From Gracilimonas sp. (GTDB taxonomy: Bacteria; Bacteroidota; Rhodothermia; Balneolales; Balneolaceae), in contig NZ_JAVJQO010000004.1 in the NCBI RefSeq assembly GCF_040218225.1, forward strand, positions 310,001 through 374,000: a stretch of DNA of 64,000 bases. The letters are read 5' to 3'. Positions within the stretch are counted from its first letter, which is position 1. Every line of letters begins with the position of its first letter. The notes below the pieces were generated by a model. That model saw nothing but the letters and a program-made list of their open reading frames with translations, ran no database searches and was not told the DNA's origin. Below, one piece after another: positions 53,435 through 61,992 of the stretch. Both the position numbers and the translations under genes were made by a program.

Positions 53435-54094
53435 ATGAAGAAAAAAGTACTTTCATATTCAACAGACGAAATAGAAGTTAGCTGGGATAAAGAGCGATGC
53501 ATCCATGCTGAAGAATGTGTACATGGTCTGCCTAATGTTTTTGATCCTAAGAAAAAACCGTGGATTCAGCCTGAGCATACTTCAACCGATGACCTTATAG
53601 AAGTTATTGAGCGCTGTCCGACTGGGGCTTTACACTATGAATTAATGAAATCGGACAAGGCTGAGCAGCCTCCTGAACAAAATGTTATTACCATAGAGAA
53701 AGATGGGCCCATTTATATACATGGTGAAGTCGTAATTCGAGATATGGATGAAAACATAGTGCTTCAAGATACGCGGGTTGCCATGTGCCGATGCGGAAAG
53801 TCAAAAAACAAACCCTTATGCGATAATTCTCACATCGAAGCTGGATTTAAAGCCGATACGACCTATAACGTGGAACGACTCAGGACAGAACCTGTGAACG
53901 GAAAGGGCGGAGAACTTTCCATCAAGCTATTTGATAACGCTCCGTTTCTGGTTCAGGGTAATTATGACTTAGTTGGAGAGGAAACCGGAACGGAAACCTG
54001 CAGCAAAAAAATGAGTTTTTGTCGTTGCGGAGGATCTCAAACCAAGCCGTTTTGCGATGGCACCCATAAGAAAATTGGCTTTGTTTCTGAGTAA
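53435..54094 (+). CDS. CDGSH iron-sulfur protein with ferredoxin-like N-terminus
   Basis: A 219-residue protein with three metal-cluster regions. Residues 10-70 match the Fer4_19 (divergent mono-cluster) type, with CIHAEECVHGLPNVFD and ERCPTGALHYE. Two CDGSH-type [2Fe-2S] sites follow: CRCGKSKNKPLCDNSH (near 125) and CRCGGSQTKPFCDGTH (near 198), each with three Cys and one His. Probably an electron-transfer or redox-sensing protein of the cytoplasm; partners are not evident nearby. Confidence 0.9.
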   Translation: MKKKVLSYSTDEIEVSWDKERCIHAEECVHGLPNVFDPKKKPWIQPEHTSTDDLIEVIERCPTGALHYELMKSDKAEQPPEQNVITIEKDGPIYIHGEVVIRDMDENIVLQDTRVAMCRCGKSKNKPLCDNSHIEAGFKADTTYNVERLRTEPVNGKGGELSIKLFDNAPFLVQGNYDLVGEETGTETCSKKMSFCRCGGSQTKPFCDGTHKKIGFVSE

Positions 54095-54101
54095 ATCTGT
54101 G

Positions 54102-54180
54102 TCGTTATTGGTTATTCGTTAATAGATGATTTGTTAATTTGACAGCAAATCTATTTACCTAATCACCAATAACCATTAAC
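54102..54180. repeat. Imperfect intergenic inverted repeat
   Basis: AT-rich segment in which GATTTG (54127-54132) pairs with CAAATC (54145-54150) and flanking GGTTATTCGTTAATAG pairs imperfectly with CTATTTACCTAATCACC. The CGTTAAT/ATTAACG core recurs in the gap at 58972-59027, so this may be a small repeat family. Confidence 0.35.
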
Positions 54181-54183
54181 GAA

Positions 54184-54558
54184 ATGTCGAATCCTAAAAT
54201 CATCATCGCAATTGCTGCTTTTTTGCTTGCCATCGCTGTAGCTGCAGGAGCATTTGGCGCTCATGCCTTAAAAAGCAGCCTAACTCCTGAGCGACTTGAA
54301 ACCTGGCAAACAGCTGTTCAATATCATGCATGGCATGCTCTTGGTTTAATGTTGATTGCCTTGATTGGCACTCAGTTTCAAATCGTAGTAACCTGGCCGG
54401 CCACATTAATTTTGGCCGGGATTCTCATTTTTTCAGGAAGTTTATACGTGTTATGCTTGTCTGGGATTAGCTGGTTCGGGGCTATAACACCCATTGGAGG
54501 CGTGGCCTTTATTACTGGGTGGATTTTATTTGGTGTACAACTGTTTAAGACACCCTGA
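54184..54558 (+). CDS. DUF423 family membrane protein
   Basis: A 124-residue protein with four membrane helices and the family hallmark AAGAFGAHALKSSLTPERLETW followed by YHAWHALGLMLIAL, in pieces. Function unknown; it is very widespread. The MmcQ/YjbR-type gene follows 21 bases later, probably in one transcript. Confidence 0.9.
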   Translation: MSNPKIIIAIAAFLLAIAVAAGAFGAHALKSSLTPERLETWQTAVQYHAWHALGLMLIALIGTQFQIVVTWPATLILAGILIFSGSLYVLCLSGISWFGAITPIGGVAFITGWILFGVQLFKTP

Positions 54559-54579
54559 TTTTTCACACAATAGCGCTGT

Positions 54580-54930
54580 ATGCACATCGAGGGATTTTAT
54601 AATTACTGTCTTTCTCTGCCCGGAGTTTCTGAGGACTTTCCATTTGGTGAAGACACGCTCGTTTTTAAGGTGATGGGGAAAATGTTTGCCTTAACGGATA
54701 TTGAAACGTTTGAGAGCATCAACCTAAAGTGCGATCCGGTTCGTGCTATTGAATTACGCGCCGCATATGAGGAAGTGAAACCTGGTTATCACATGAACAA
54801 AAAACATTGGAATACGGTGAGCACCACGGGGCTGCTGGAAGACGATTTCCTAAAAGAGCTTATTAAGCATTCCTATGATTTGGTTGTAGCCAAACTTCCA
54901 AAAAAAGAACGGGACAAACTAACTTCCTGA
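54580..54930 (+). CDS. MmcQ/YjbR family DNA-binding-fold protein
   Basis: A 116-residue YjbR (CyaY-like fold) protein. Features include LPGVSEDFPFGEDTLVFKVM at the N-terminus, LKCDPVRAIELRAAYEEVKP and MNKKHWNTV, then a helix with SYDLVVAKLPKKERDKL. The cellular role is not established. It overlaps the convergent gene at 54919 by 12 bases. Confidence 0.9.
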   Translation: MHIEGFYNYCLSLPGVSEDFPFGEDTLVFKVMGKMFALTDIETFESINLKCDPVRAIELRAAYEEVKPGYHMNKKHWNTVSTTGLLEDDFLKELIKHSYDLVVAKLPKKERDKLTS

Positions 54931-55254
54931 TCCTGATTTTCCTGGTATTAAACGACTCATCATCTTTTTAAAGAATCCCCAGAAAAACTCAAACTGACCA
55001 AATAAAGCCCCATAGATGAGTAGAAAAATATTGTAGAGCGGCAGTATGGTTACAAGCCAAACAATTGCCTTAAGCCAGAAAGGGTCAGAGTCGATAATAC
55101 CAACTAAATTAAAAACGAAACGTCTGGCATAAAGAGCCGTAAAGCCCGTGCAGGCAAATACAATTAGGATTATCAGTACCTGCCCGTTGCTGGTTATTCC
55201 CCAGCGGGATTTTAATTTTTGAAGTAATTCCATCAATAAAGTTTTATTTGTCAA
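54919..55254 (-). CDS. DUF6787-like small membrane protein
   Basis: A 111-residue membrane protein with two to three helices. The N-terminal LKSRWGITSNGQVLIILIVFACTG and the later LPLYNIFLLIYGALFGQFEFF are typical of a conserved Bacteroidota family (DUF6787). Function unknown. It overlaps the convergent YjbR-type gene by 12 bases. Confidence 0.72.
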   Translation of the reverse strand: MTNKTLLMELLQKLKSRWGITSNGQVLIILIVFACTGFTALYARRFVFNLVGIIDSDPFWLKAIVWLVTILPLYNIFLLIYGALFGQFEFFWGFFKKMMSRLIPGKSGSGS

Positions 55255-55399
55255 AAAATATCCTTTTTCTAAGCCTATATGAAGTCAAATAGTTAGATTT
55301 ATTTGTAGGAATTTTTTACAAAAATACTCATTTGGCTTCTTGCAATTCCTGCTTTCGGCAGGTAGTTTCAGTTGAAAGGAAGGATATTCGGAGATTTTT

Positions 55400-56041
55400 T
55401 TGAAGACTAACAATCAGGGTATGCATTCATATGTAATGGAAGCGGTTGGTGCCTTTTTTCTTGTATTGGTATTTGGTTTTACAGGAAATGCACTCGCCAT
55501 TGGTTTAACCTTAATGGCTTTGGTTTATATAGGCTCCCGGGTTTCAGGCGCCCATTTTAATCCTGCCGTCTCTTTGGCATTTTTCTTAAAGAGAAGGCTT
55601 TCGGCTACCGAGTTTGCAGGATACCTGATTGCCCAACTTTTTGGTGCTTTTGTTGCAGCATCGGCTATTTTCTTTCTTTCCACTTCTGTTTTTTATGTTG
55701 AACCGCCTGCAACTACTAATTTATACCAGCAAGCATTTGCTGAGGTCCTTTTTACTTTCATCTTTGTACTGGTAATGCTCACTCTTACCATCACCAAAAG
55801 CTTTCGTAAAACCAATCTTTCTGGTTTAGCAATAGGTCTTACTTTTGGCGGAATGCTTATGGTTGCGACTCCGGTTTCCGGAGGCATCTTAAACCCTGCG
55901 ACCTCCATAGGAACAGCAGGCTTCGATCTCATTCAGGGTGGAAATTCTATTATTCACTCTCTGCTATATACGCTTGCACCCCTTACTGGTGGAGCGCTGG
56001 CCGCTTTTTCATTTAGCTATTTTCATGGAGTGGAAGCCTAA
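55400..56041 (+). CDS. Aquaporin (MIP family) with altered second NPA segment
   Basis: A 213-residue MIP channel with six helices and two half-helix loops. The first loop reads GAHFNPAVSLAFFL. The second reads GILNPATSIGTA, so the nearly invariant Arg after NPA, part of the selectivity filter, is Thr. The start is TTG, with GGAG 6 bases upstream (55390-55393); an internal ATG at 55421 is less likely. A small hairpin CCTGC/GCAGG sits in the leader. It converges with the histidine kinase gene, overlapping by 29 bases. Solute: water, glycerol or another small neutral molecule. Confidence 0.9.
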   Translation: MKTNNQGMHSYVMEAVGAFFLVLVFGFTGNALAIGLTLMALVYIGSRVSGAHFNPAVSLAFFLKRRLSATEFAGYLIAQLFGAFVAASAIFFLSTSVFYVEPPATTNLYQQAFAEVLFTFIFVLVMLTLTITKSFRKTNLSGLAIGLTFGGMLMVATPVSGGILNPATSIGTAGFDLIQGGNSIIHSLLYTLAPLTGGALAAFSFSYFHGVEA

Positions 56042-57419
56042 AATAAAACCGGCTTCCTGAGTCTTCTTCGCTCTCTACCTTTATATCGCTTTGATGAGCG
56101 TTCAAAATCCCTTTTACAACAGACAATCCTAAACCCGTTCCACCCTTATCCCTTGAACGTGCCTTATCTGTGCGGTAAAAACGATCAAATAAGCGCTCCA
56201 AATGCTCTTTTCCTATTCCAGGACCGGTATCTTTCACAGACACTTCAATGAGTTCGTCTTTTTGCTCAAACCCAACCTCGACCTTTCCCTCTTGTGTATA
56301 TTTAATCGCATTAGAAATCAGGTTATCCATCACCTGTTCAATTTTATCGGGATCTGCATTTACTGTATACGATTTCAGGTTTTTAGCCTTTAAAGCGAGT
56401 CCTTTTTCCTGCGCCAATGGTTGATATACCGTCATTACCTCATCAACAACTTCCTTTAAATCAAAATTTACACGGTTGATAAAGCTCTCATCAAAGTCAT
56501 ATCGCTGAAGTGTTTTGATATCCTCAAATAGCCGGGCCACTCTCTTAATCTGCTTTTGAGCCGTTACCATGTATTGCTTTTTCTTCTCGGGCTGAAGGTT
56601 TTCCAGCTGTAACATTTCAAGCGCTCCCGAGATAGTATGAAGCGGATTTCTGACTTCATGGGTTATGTCTGCAAAAAACTGACTTTGCTTTTCATTGAGC
56701 CGCTTTAATTTCTCATTATCGGCACGGAGCGTTCCAGCCATATGGTTTAAAGAGTCGGCCAGCGTCCCAAATTCATCATTCCTGTTCAGATCAATTTTGC
56801 GATCCAGGTTTCCTTTGGCAATATCGAGGGCGGCCTCATTCAGCCGCTGGATGGGCGCTGCCATATAGCGGGCAAATAAAATGCTAACGATAATTACAGC
56901 TCCAATGGAGAAAAACATTCCTGCATAAATTATATGCCTGATACTAGCTACTGCTGCATAATATTGGCTCTTATCCTGGCTAATCCTCAGGTATTGGGCT
57001 GCGTTATCGGATTGCCCCAAATCAACATAGGCAATAAGTTTTTCAGGGTTTTCATCAGTGCGAATAAGAGGATCACCATCTTCACGTTCCAGTTGTGACA
57101 GTAAATCTTCTTCCAGGTATGGAGCAACATCTTCGAACGCATAGTCAGGGAAGGTTAGAAAACGAATTCCGCTTTTATCATAAACCGCCATCTCATAGCG
57201 TGACAGCTGAGCCTGCCGCTGGATTTTATCGTCAAAAAGTGCATTGTCTTTGAAACTCCCTGCTGCCAACGCCAGCGAAAGTGCGTCTTTTTCAAACTGC
57301 TCTACACCCTCATCTAACAAAAAACTTCGAATCGTTAATATGGAATATGCACTAATGGTGATGATCCCGATAATAAGCAGGATGATATACGTCCACGCCA
57401 GTTTGGATCTGATTTTCAT
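56013..57419 (-). CDS. HAMP-domain sensor histidine kinase
   Basis: A 468-residue kinase with membrane helices at about 10-30 and 165-187, an extracytoplasmic sensor region between them, and a HAMP domain (188-240, RLNEAALDIAKGNLDRKI). The phosphoacceptor His is in FFADITHEVRNPLHTISGAL (near 260); the ATPase domain has DNLISNAIKYTQEGK, VKDTGPGIG and GGTGLGLSVVKGIL. It overlaps the response regulator gene by 4 bases and forms a standard two-component pair with it. Confidence 0.94.
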   Translation of the reverse strand: MKIRSKLAWTYIILLIIGIITISAYSILTIRSFLLDEGVEQFEKDALSLALAAGSFKDNALFDDKIQRQAQLSRYEMAVYDKSGIRFLTFPDYAFEDVAPYLEEDLLSQLEREDGDPLIRTDENPEKLIAYVDLGQSDNAAQYLRISQDKSQYYAAVASIRHIIYAGMFFSIGAVIIVSILFARYMAAPIQRLNEAALDIAKGNLDRKIDLNRNDEFGTLADSLNHMAGTLRADNEKLKRLNEKQSQFFADITHEVRNPLHTISGALEMLQLENLQPEKKKQYMVTAQKQIKRVARLFEDIKTLQRYDFDESFINRVNFDLKEVVDEVMTVYQPLAQEKGLALKAKNLKSYTVNADPDKIEQVMDNLISNAIKYTQEGKVEVGFEQKDELIEVSVKDTGPGIGKEHLERLFDRFYRTDKARSRDKGGTGLGLSVVKGILNAHQSDIKVESEEDSGSRFYFRLPLHENS

Positions 57420-58117
57420 GCGTGAAGAAACTCTTTATTGAAACCATAGCCCACGCCCCGGTAGGTTTTAATCAACTTACCTTCGTCACCCATTTTTAAC
57501 CGGAGGTTTTTAACATGTACATCTACAGTCCGATCAAACACATATTTTTCCTCGTCCGATATCTTCTCTAAAATCTGCTGCCGGCTATATACCAGCTTTG
57601 GGTTTTGGAATATCATTTCCGCAATGGTGTATTCGGTATGTGTTAAATCCATGAGCTCTTCGTTGATGTACATTTCCTTAGAATCCAGATCTAAATACAC
57701 ATGTCCATACTGTATCCAATTACTCTTTTCCGGAGATCGCCGGCGCAGCTGCGTCTCAACATGTGCTTTAACCAGGTTCAGACTTGCCGGCTTTTTGATG
57801 TAGTCATCAGCACCGAGTTCCAATCCCTCTATTTCATCTTTTTCTTCATCGCGGGCAGTCAGGAAAAGAACCGGTATTTCATATACCACCGGGTGCTTAC
57901 GTATATGCCTGCAAATCTCTTTGCCATCGTGATACGGAACCATAATGTCGAGAATCGCCAGATGCAGGTCGTTGGCGTTATCGTCAATTAGCTCAATGGC
58001 CTTCTTGCCATCTTTGGCCCAGAGAACCTCATAGTTATTAAGTTCGAGAAAGTTCGCCAGCATTTCGCCCGATTCTTCCTCGTCTTCCACCAACAGGATT
58101 GTATGTTTGTTGCTCAT
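57416..58117 (-). CDS. OmpR/PhoB-family response regulator
   Basis: A 233-residue regulator. The receiver domain (1-120) has LLVEDEEESGEML, phosphoacceptor Asp in HLAILDIMVPYHDG, LTARDEE and DDYIKKPAS. The winged-helix DNA-binding domain (135-230) has LMDLTHTEYTIAEMIFQNP, FDRTVDVHVKNLRLKMG and YRGVGYGF. It is co-transcribed with the HAMP kinase. The divergent SDR gene starts 53 bases away, so both promoters share this gap. Confidence 0.95.
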   Translation of the reverse strand: MSNKHTILLVEDEEESGEMLANFLELNNYEVLWAKDGKKAIELIDDNANDLHLAILDIMVPYHDGKEICRHIRKHPVVYEIPVLFLTARDEEKDEIEGLELGADDYIKKPASLNLVKAHVETQLRRRSPEKSNWIQYGHVYLDLDSKEMYINEELMDLTHTEYTIAEMIFQNPKLVYSRQQILEKISDEEKYVFDRTVDVHVKNLRLKMGDEGKLIKTYRGVGYGFNKEFLHA

Positions 58118-58169
58118 GATTAATTAAGGTCTGAAAATGTTAACTTCCTCCAAAAATCAGAATTTACAC

Positions 58170-58967
58170 ATGAATTACCAAGGAAAAACCGTTTGGATTA
58201 CCGGAGCTTCTTCAGGAATAGGAGAAGCCTTTGCCCGGGCATTCTATAAAGAAGGGGCTAACCTGATTTTATCTTCCCGGAGGCATGAGGTTCTTGAAGA
58301 TGTAAAAAACAGTCTTGGAGAAGATACCTCTAATGTAAAAATTATACTTCTGGACTTGATGGATGGCGATTCTTTCCCCAAAAAGGCCAACGAAGCCATA
58401 GCTGCATTTGGTCAGATTGATGTTCTGATTAATAACGGAGGGGTGAGCCAGCGGTCAACCGTGATGGAATCTGAAATGAGCACGTTTCGGCGACTGATGG
58501 AAATCAATTATTTTGGATCTGTTGGATTGACTAAAGAAGTGTTGCCACATATGGTGGAGCGAAATTCGGGTCACATTGTTGTAACAAGCAGTGTGGCTGG
58601 TAAAATTGGCACCAAATTCCGTTCAGGTTATGCGGGAAGTAAACACGCTGTTCAGGGATTTTTTAATTCCCTTCGCCAGGAAATGTATGAACATAATGTA
58701 GCAGTCACGTTACTCTGCCCCGGATTTATTAAAACCAACATCTCCAAAAATGCCTTAACCGGAGACGGAACCAAATTTGATAAAATGGGAGATGCCCACT
58801 CCAAAGCCATGACGGCTGATGAAATGGTATCCAAGGTGATGCCAAAGATTAAGGCTCAGAAAGAAGAAATTTACGTGACGGGAATTAAAGAAAAGTTAGC
58901 CCTTTGGGTACAGCGGTTTTCTCCAACGCTGTTGAATAAGATTTTGAAAAATCAGAAGGTCACGTAG
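58170..58967 (+). CDS. Short-chain dehydrogenase/reductase
   Basis: A 265-residue classical SDR of the DHRS7-like type. It has the NAD(P) loop VWITGASSGIGEAFARAF, the NNGG structural motif (usually NNAG), the catalytic Ser in VVTSSVAG, and YAGSKHAVQGF with Tyr and Lys. The Rossmann start fits ATG at 58170; ATG at 58137 would add 11 polar residues. Substrate unknown. It lies divergent from the two-component pair and converges on the DUF58 gene. Confidence 0.92.
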   Translation: MNYQGKTVWITGASSGIGEAFARAFYKEGANLILSSRRHEVLEDVKNSLGEDTSNVKIILLDLMDGDSFPKKANEAIAAFGQIDVLINNGGVSQRSTVMESEMSTFRRLMEINYFGSVGLTKEVLPHMVERNSGHIVVTSSVAGKIGTKFRSGYAGSKHAVQGFFNSLRQEMYEHNVAVTLLCPGFIKTNISKNALTGDGTKFDKMGDAHSKAMTADEMVSKVMPKIKAQKEEIYVTGIKEKLALWVQRFSPTLLNKILKNQKVT

Positions 58968-58971
58968 TCTC

Positions 58972-59027
58972 GTTCGTTATTGATGAATCGTTATGAGAAA
59001 TCGATTCACGAATAATGATTAACGAAC
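58972..59027. repeat. Inverted repeat between convergent genes
   Basis: GTTCGTTA (58972-58979) pairs with TAACGAAC (59020-59027), and TGAATCG (58984-58990) pairs with CGATTCA (59002-59008), giving a two-part hairpin between the SDR and DUF58 stops. Without T-runs it is not a classic terminator, though it may end both transcripts. Confidence 0.45.
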
Positions 59028-59948
59028 TCACCCCAAACGCTTCCGCTTTATGAGATAGGCTAGCAAAGACTGGTCAAACTGGCCTTGTGTATCCATTTCA
59101 GCGAAATCGATTTCAAACTCACTACAGGCCATCCTGAATTTCTTGGTGTATTCTTCCACTTTCTTCTGGTAATCTTCGCGAACCTGAGCGGGCAGTACTT
59201 CCACTTCACCGTCTAATTCCATGTCTTCAAATACAAACCTTCGATCTGGAAAATCCAGATCCCGTTCGCTTTTCTTTTCCAGCACATTGAATAGTAACAC
59301 CTCGTGCTTTCGGTGGCGAAGGTGCTTCAGGGCCGAAATAATTTCTTCGTGTTCATCAATGTTCTCAAATAGATCAGTGATTATCACCACCAGGCTCCGG
59401 TGACTTAATCGTTCTGCCACTTCATGAATGGCCTGGGCTGAGGCGGTCTTACGCTTTTCCTGATCCTTCTTTTCTTCCCGAATCAGCTCCCTTTCCAGCT
59501 CGGTATAAATTTGGCGAAGATGTGCATAAGTTGACTTTGCAGGGATGAAAGCATCTATTTTGGAATTAAACGGAATAAGTCCGCAAGCATCCCGCTGCCG
59601 GTGCATCATATACATAAGCGATGCGGCAAAGTGAATACCATAACGTAACTTTGTCCACTCCCCGAAATGCTTAAACAGCATAGACGAACTCGTGTCGAGC
59701 ATCACATAAGCCCGAAGGTTGGTTTCCTCTTCATACTGCTTCACATAGAACCGCTCTTTCTTTGCATACACTTTCCAATCGATATGTTTAAAATCATCCC
59801 CCGGGTTATAAGGACGATGTTCAGCAAATTCCACGCTGAATCCATGAAAGGGACTTTTATGAAGGCCTGAAATGAATCCTTCTACAATCTTCTTTGCACG
59901 AAGTTCAAGCGAGGATAATTTTGACAATATGCTTGGTTCTAAAATCAT
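59028..59948 (-). CDS. DUF58 domain protein
   Basis: A 306-residue soluble DUF58 protein. The signature FAEHRPYNPGDDFKHIDWKV is near residue 42, followed by a von Willebrand A-like fold (YVMLDTSSSMLFKHFGEW with a MIDAS-type DxSxS). These proteins usually pair with MoxR AAA+ ATPases as chaperone-like complexes. No MoxR gene is in the neighbouring sequence, so this copy is an orphan here. Confidence 0.92.
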   Translation of the reverse strand: MILEPSILSKLSSLELRAKKIVEGFISGLHKSPFHGFSVEFAEHRPYNPGDDFKHIDWKVYAKKERFYVKQYEEETNLRAYVMLDTSSSMLFKHFGEWTKLRYGIHFAASLMYMMHRQRDACGLIPFNSKIDAFIPAKSTYAHLRQIYTELERELIREEKKDQEKRKTASAQAIHEVAERLSHRSLVVIITDLFENIDEHEEIISALKHLRHRKHEVLLFNVLEKKSERDLDFPDRRFVFEDMELDGEVEVLPAQVREDYQKKVEEYTKKFRMACSEFEIDFAEMDTQGQFDQSLLAYLIKRKRLG

Positions 59949-60065
59949 AGTTTATGGTACTATTATTAATCTTTTATTGAAAGCCAGATTCCTCGTTAAC
60001 GATTTATTTTCTTCACAAATAATTCGTATTGAACCGGTAGCTTTTGTGCATCACTCACTCATTAC

Positions 60066-61478
60066 ATGCTTTCATTCATGAACGCTACATATAAACAACT
60101 CACATCGATAATTATTGGCCTCATCGGTTTTCTGGTTCCCTTTTTGATAGAAATTCCAGGGCTTTCGGATGCCGGACACGTTGCCCTGAGCATTTTCTGC
60201 ATCGCGGCTATCTTCTGGATGCTTGAGCCGGTTCCCATTTACGCAACTTCCATGTTAGTGATCTTGCTGCAGGTTTTCTTCCTGAGTAAGCAAGGCATCT
60301 TATTTCCGGAAGCTTCGGCAGATTATATCCCAACCTCCTACACCGAATTTATCGGAACCCTTGCCAATCCCATTATCATTCTATTTTTGGGAGGATTTGT
60401 CCTGGCAGATGCGGCCGTAAAGTTTGATCTCGATAAAAACTTAACCCGGGTATTACTCAAGCCGTTTGGCTCTAACCCGAAATTCATCATTCTCGGATTA
60501 ATGGTGGTTACCGCTTTGCTTTCCGCCTTTATGAGTAACACCGCCACAACCGCCATGATGATGACCGTTATTCTCCCCATAATTGCCCGCACACAACCCG
60601 GCGATCCTCTCAGAATTGGTCTGGCGTTGAGCATTCCTTTTGCTGCTAATATCGGCGGAATAGCAACACCCATTGGAACACCACCTAATGCCGTGGTTAT
60701 TGGGGCCCTCTCTACACAGGGTATTAACATTGCTTTTACGGATTGGATGTTGCTTGCCGCTCCGCTTGTAGCCGTTGTGTTAATTGCCAGTTGGTTTATT
60801 CTGCTTTGGATGTTCAAGCCAGCTTCAACTAAAATTGAGCTTGATATTAGCGGTTCATTTCAAAAAAATAAAGAAGCCCTCTTTGTATATCTGATTTTTG
60901 GGATTACTGTTTTACTTTGGGTTACTGAATCCCTTCACGGTGTGGGCAGCAGCATAGTAGCCCTGCTCCCTGTTGCGGCTTTATCATTAACTGGCATTTT
61001 AGATCAGGATCGTATTCGCAAACTCCCCTGGGAAGTGTTATGGCTGGTTGCCGGTGGTATTTCTTTAGGAATTTCAATGGAGAGCACCGGTCTTGCCGAA
61101 TGGATTATAACCAGTATAAACTGGAGCATATTCAGCTCCATATTCCTTGTAATAGCATTCAGCCTTGTAGCCATAATTATGTCGAACTTCCTGTCTAATA
61201 CTGTTTCAGCAACCCTGCTGATTCCTTTGGCGGTGAGTCTTGCTACTTCGGGAGCAGCCGGAGAGGGCTTCAGCTTAGTCCTTATTAGTTTGGTGATTGG
61301 TGTGAGTGCCAGTCTTGCCATGATGTTACCCATTTCGACACCACCCAACGCTATTGCCATGAGCACCGGAACCATGAAAACCAAACATATGACTCGCGCT
61401 GGATTCGCTGTTGGCATTTTAGGTTTGATTATGGTGACTCTTTATGCGCTGTTTTATTGGCCATTAATTTTAAATTGA
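60066..61478 (+). CDS. SLC13/DASS family anion:sodium symporter
   Basis: A 470-residue transporter with 11-12 helices. It has the two substrate-binding SNT motifs of the DASS family (FMSNTATTAMMMT near 158, FLSNTVSATLLIP near 378) and the paired ATPIGTPPNAVVIG and ISTPPNAIAMSTG loops. Members import dicarboxylates, citrate or sulfate with Na+. A response regulator follows 10 bases later and a histidine kinase after that, on the same strand, so the transporter may be co-regulated with them. Confidence 0.93.
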   Translation: MLSFMNATYKQLTSIIIGLIGFLVPFLIEIPGLSDAGHVALSIFCIAAIFWMLEPVPIYATSMLVILLQVFFLSKQGILFPEASADYIPTSYTEFIGTLANPIIILFLGGFVLADAAVKFDLDKNLTRVLLKPFGSNPKFIILGLMVVTALLSAFMSNTATTAMMMTVILPIIARTQPGDPLRIGLALSIPFAANIGGIATPIGTPPNAVVIGALSTQGINIAFTDWMLLAAPLVAVVLIASWFILLWMFKPASTKIELDISGSFQKNKEALFVYLIFGITVLLWVTESLHGVGSSIVALLPVAALSLTGILDQDRIRKLPWEVLWLVAGGISLGISMESTGLAEWIITSINWSIFSSIFLVIAFSLVAIIMSNFLSNTVSATLLIPLAVSLATSGAAGEGFSLVLISLVIGVSASLAMMLPISTPPNAIAMSTGTMKTKHMTRAGFAVGILGLIMVTLYALFYWPLILN

Positions 61479-61488
61479 GGAATCTATT

Positions 61489-61986
61489 ATGGACGAAAAA
61501 ATCTACATATTGATCGTTGAGGATGAGCTGGAAGTGATGGATGCGCTCATCAAAGACCTGGAAAAATTTGAGGAGTATTTTCCGGTTGAGTCGGCAAACA
61601 ATGCTAATGAGGCGCGGGAGGTAATAGACTATATTTTAGATCATGGTCATAAAGTCGGATTGATTTTATGTGACCATGTGCTACCCGGACAAAATGGGGT
61701 AGACCTTTTGATCGATCTTCAACAAATACCTGAAGCCGCAAAAAGTAAAAAGGTTTTGGTGACAGGTCAGGCCGGACATGAAGACACTATTCTGGCCATT
61801 AACAAAGCGGATCTCGATCATTATATTGCAAAACCCTGGACTAAAGAGCAGCTTGCAGAAGTGGTAGTATCCGAGTTAACAGATTACGTAATCGCGAATG
61901 AGAAGAACCTGCTGCCTTTCATGCAAATTCTGGATTCAGGCAAACTTTCTGATGCCATGCGCAAAAATCAATTGACCGACCACTAA
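61489..61986 (+). CDS. Response regulator with short C-terminal extension
   Basis: A 165-residue receiver protein. It has LIVEDELEVMDALIKDL, the phosphoacceptor Asp in LILCDHVLPGQNGVDLLI (near residue 63), and the Lys in HYIAKPWTKEQL. After the receiver domain (1-125) about 40 helical residues follow, with no known output domain. The AKPW segment is typical of RpfG/HD-GYP-type or kinase-linked receivers. The kinase gene follows 6 bases later. Confidence 0.92.
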   Translation: MDEKIYILIVEDELEVMDALIKDLEKFEEYFPVESANNANEAREVIDYILDHGHKVGLILCDHVLPGQNGVDLLIDLQQIPEAAKSKKVLVTGQAGHEDTILAINKADLDHYIAKPWTKEQLAEVVVSELTDYVIANEKNLLPFMQILDSGKLSDAMRKNQLTDH

Positions 61987-61992
61987 CCCTAC

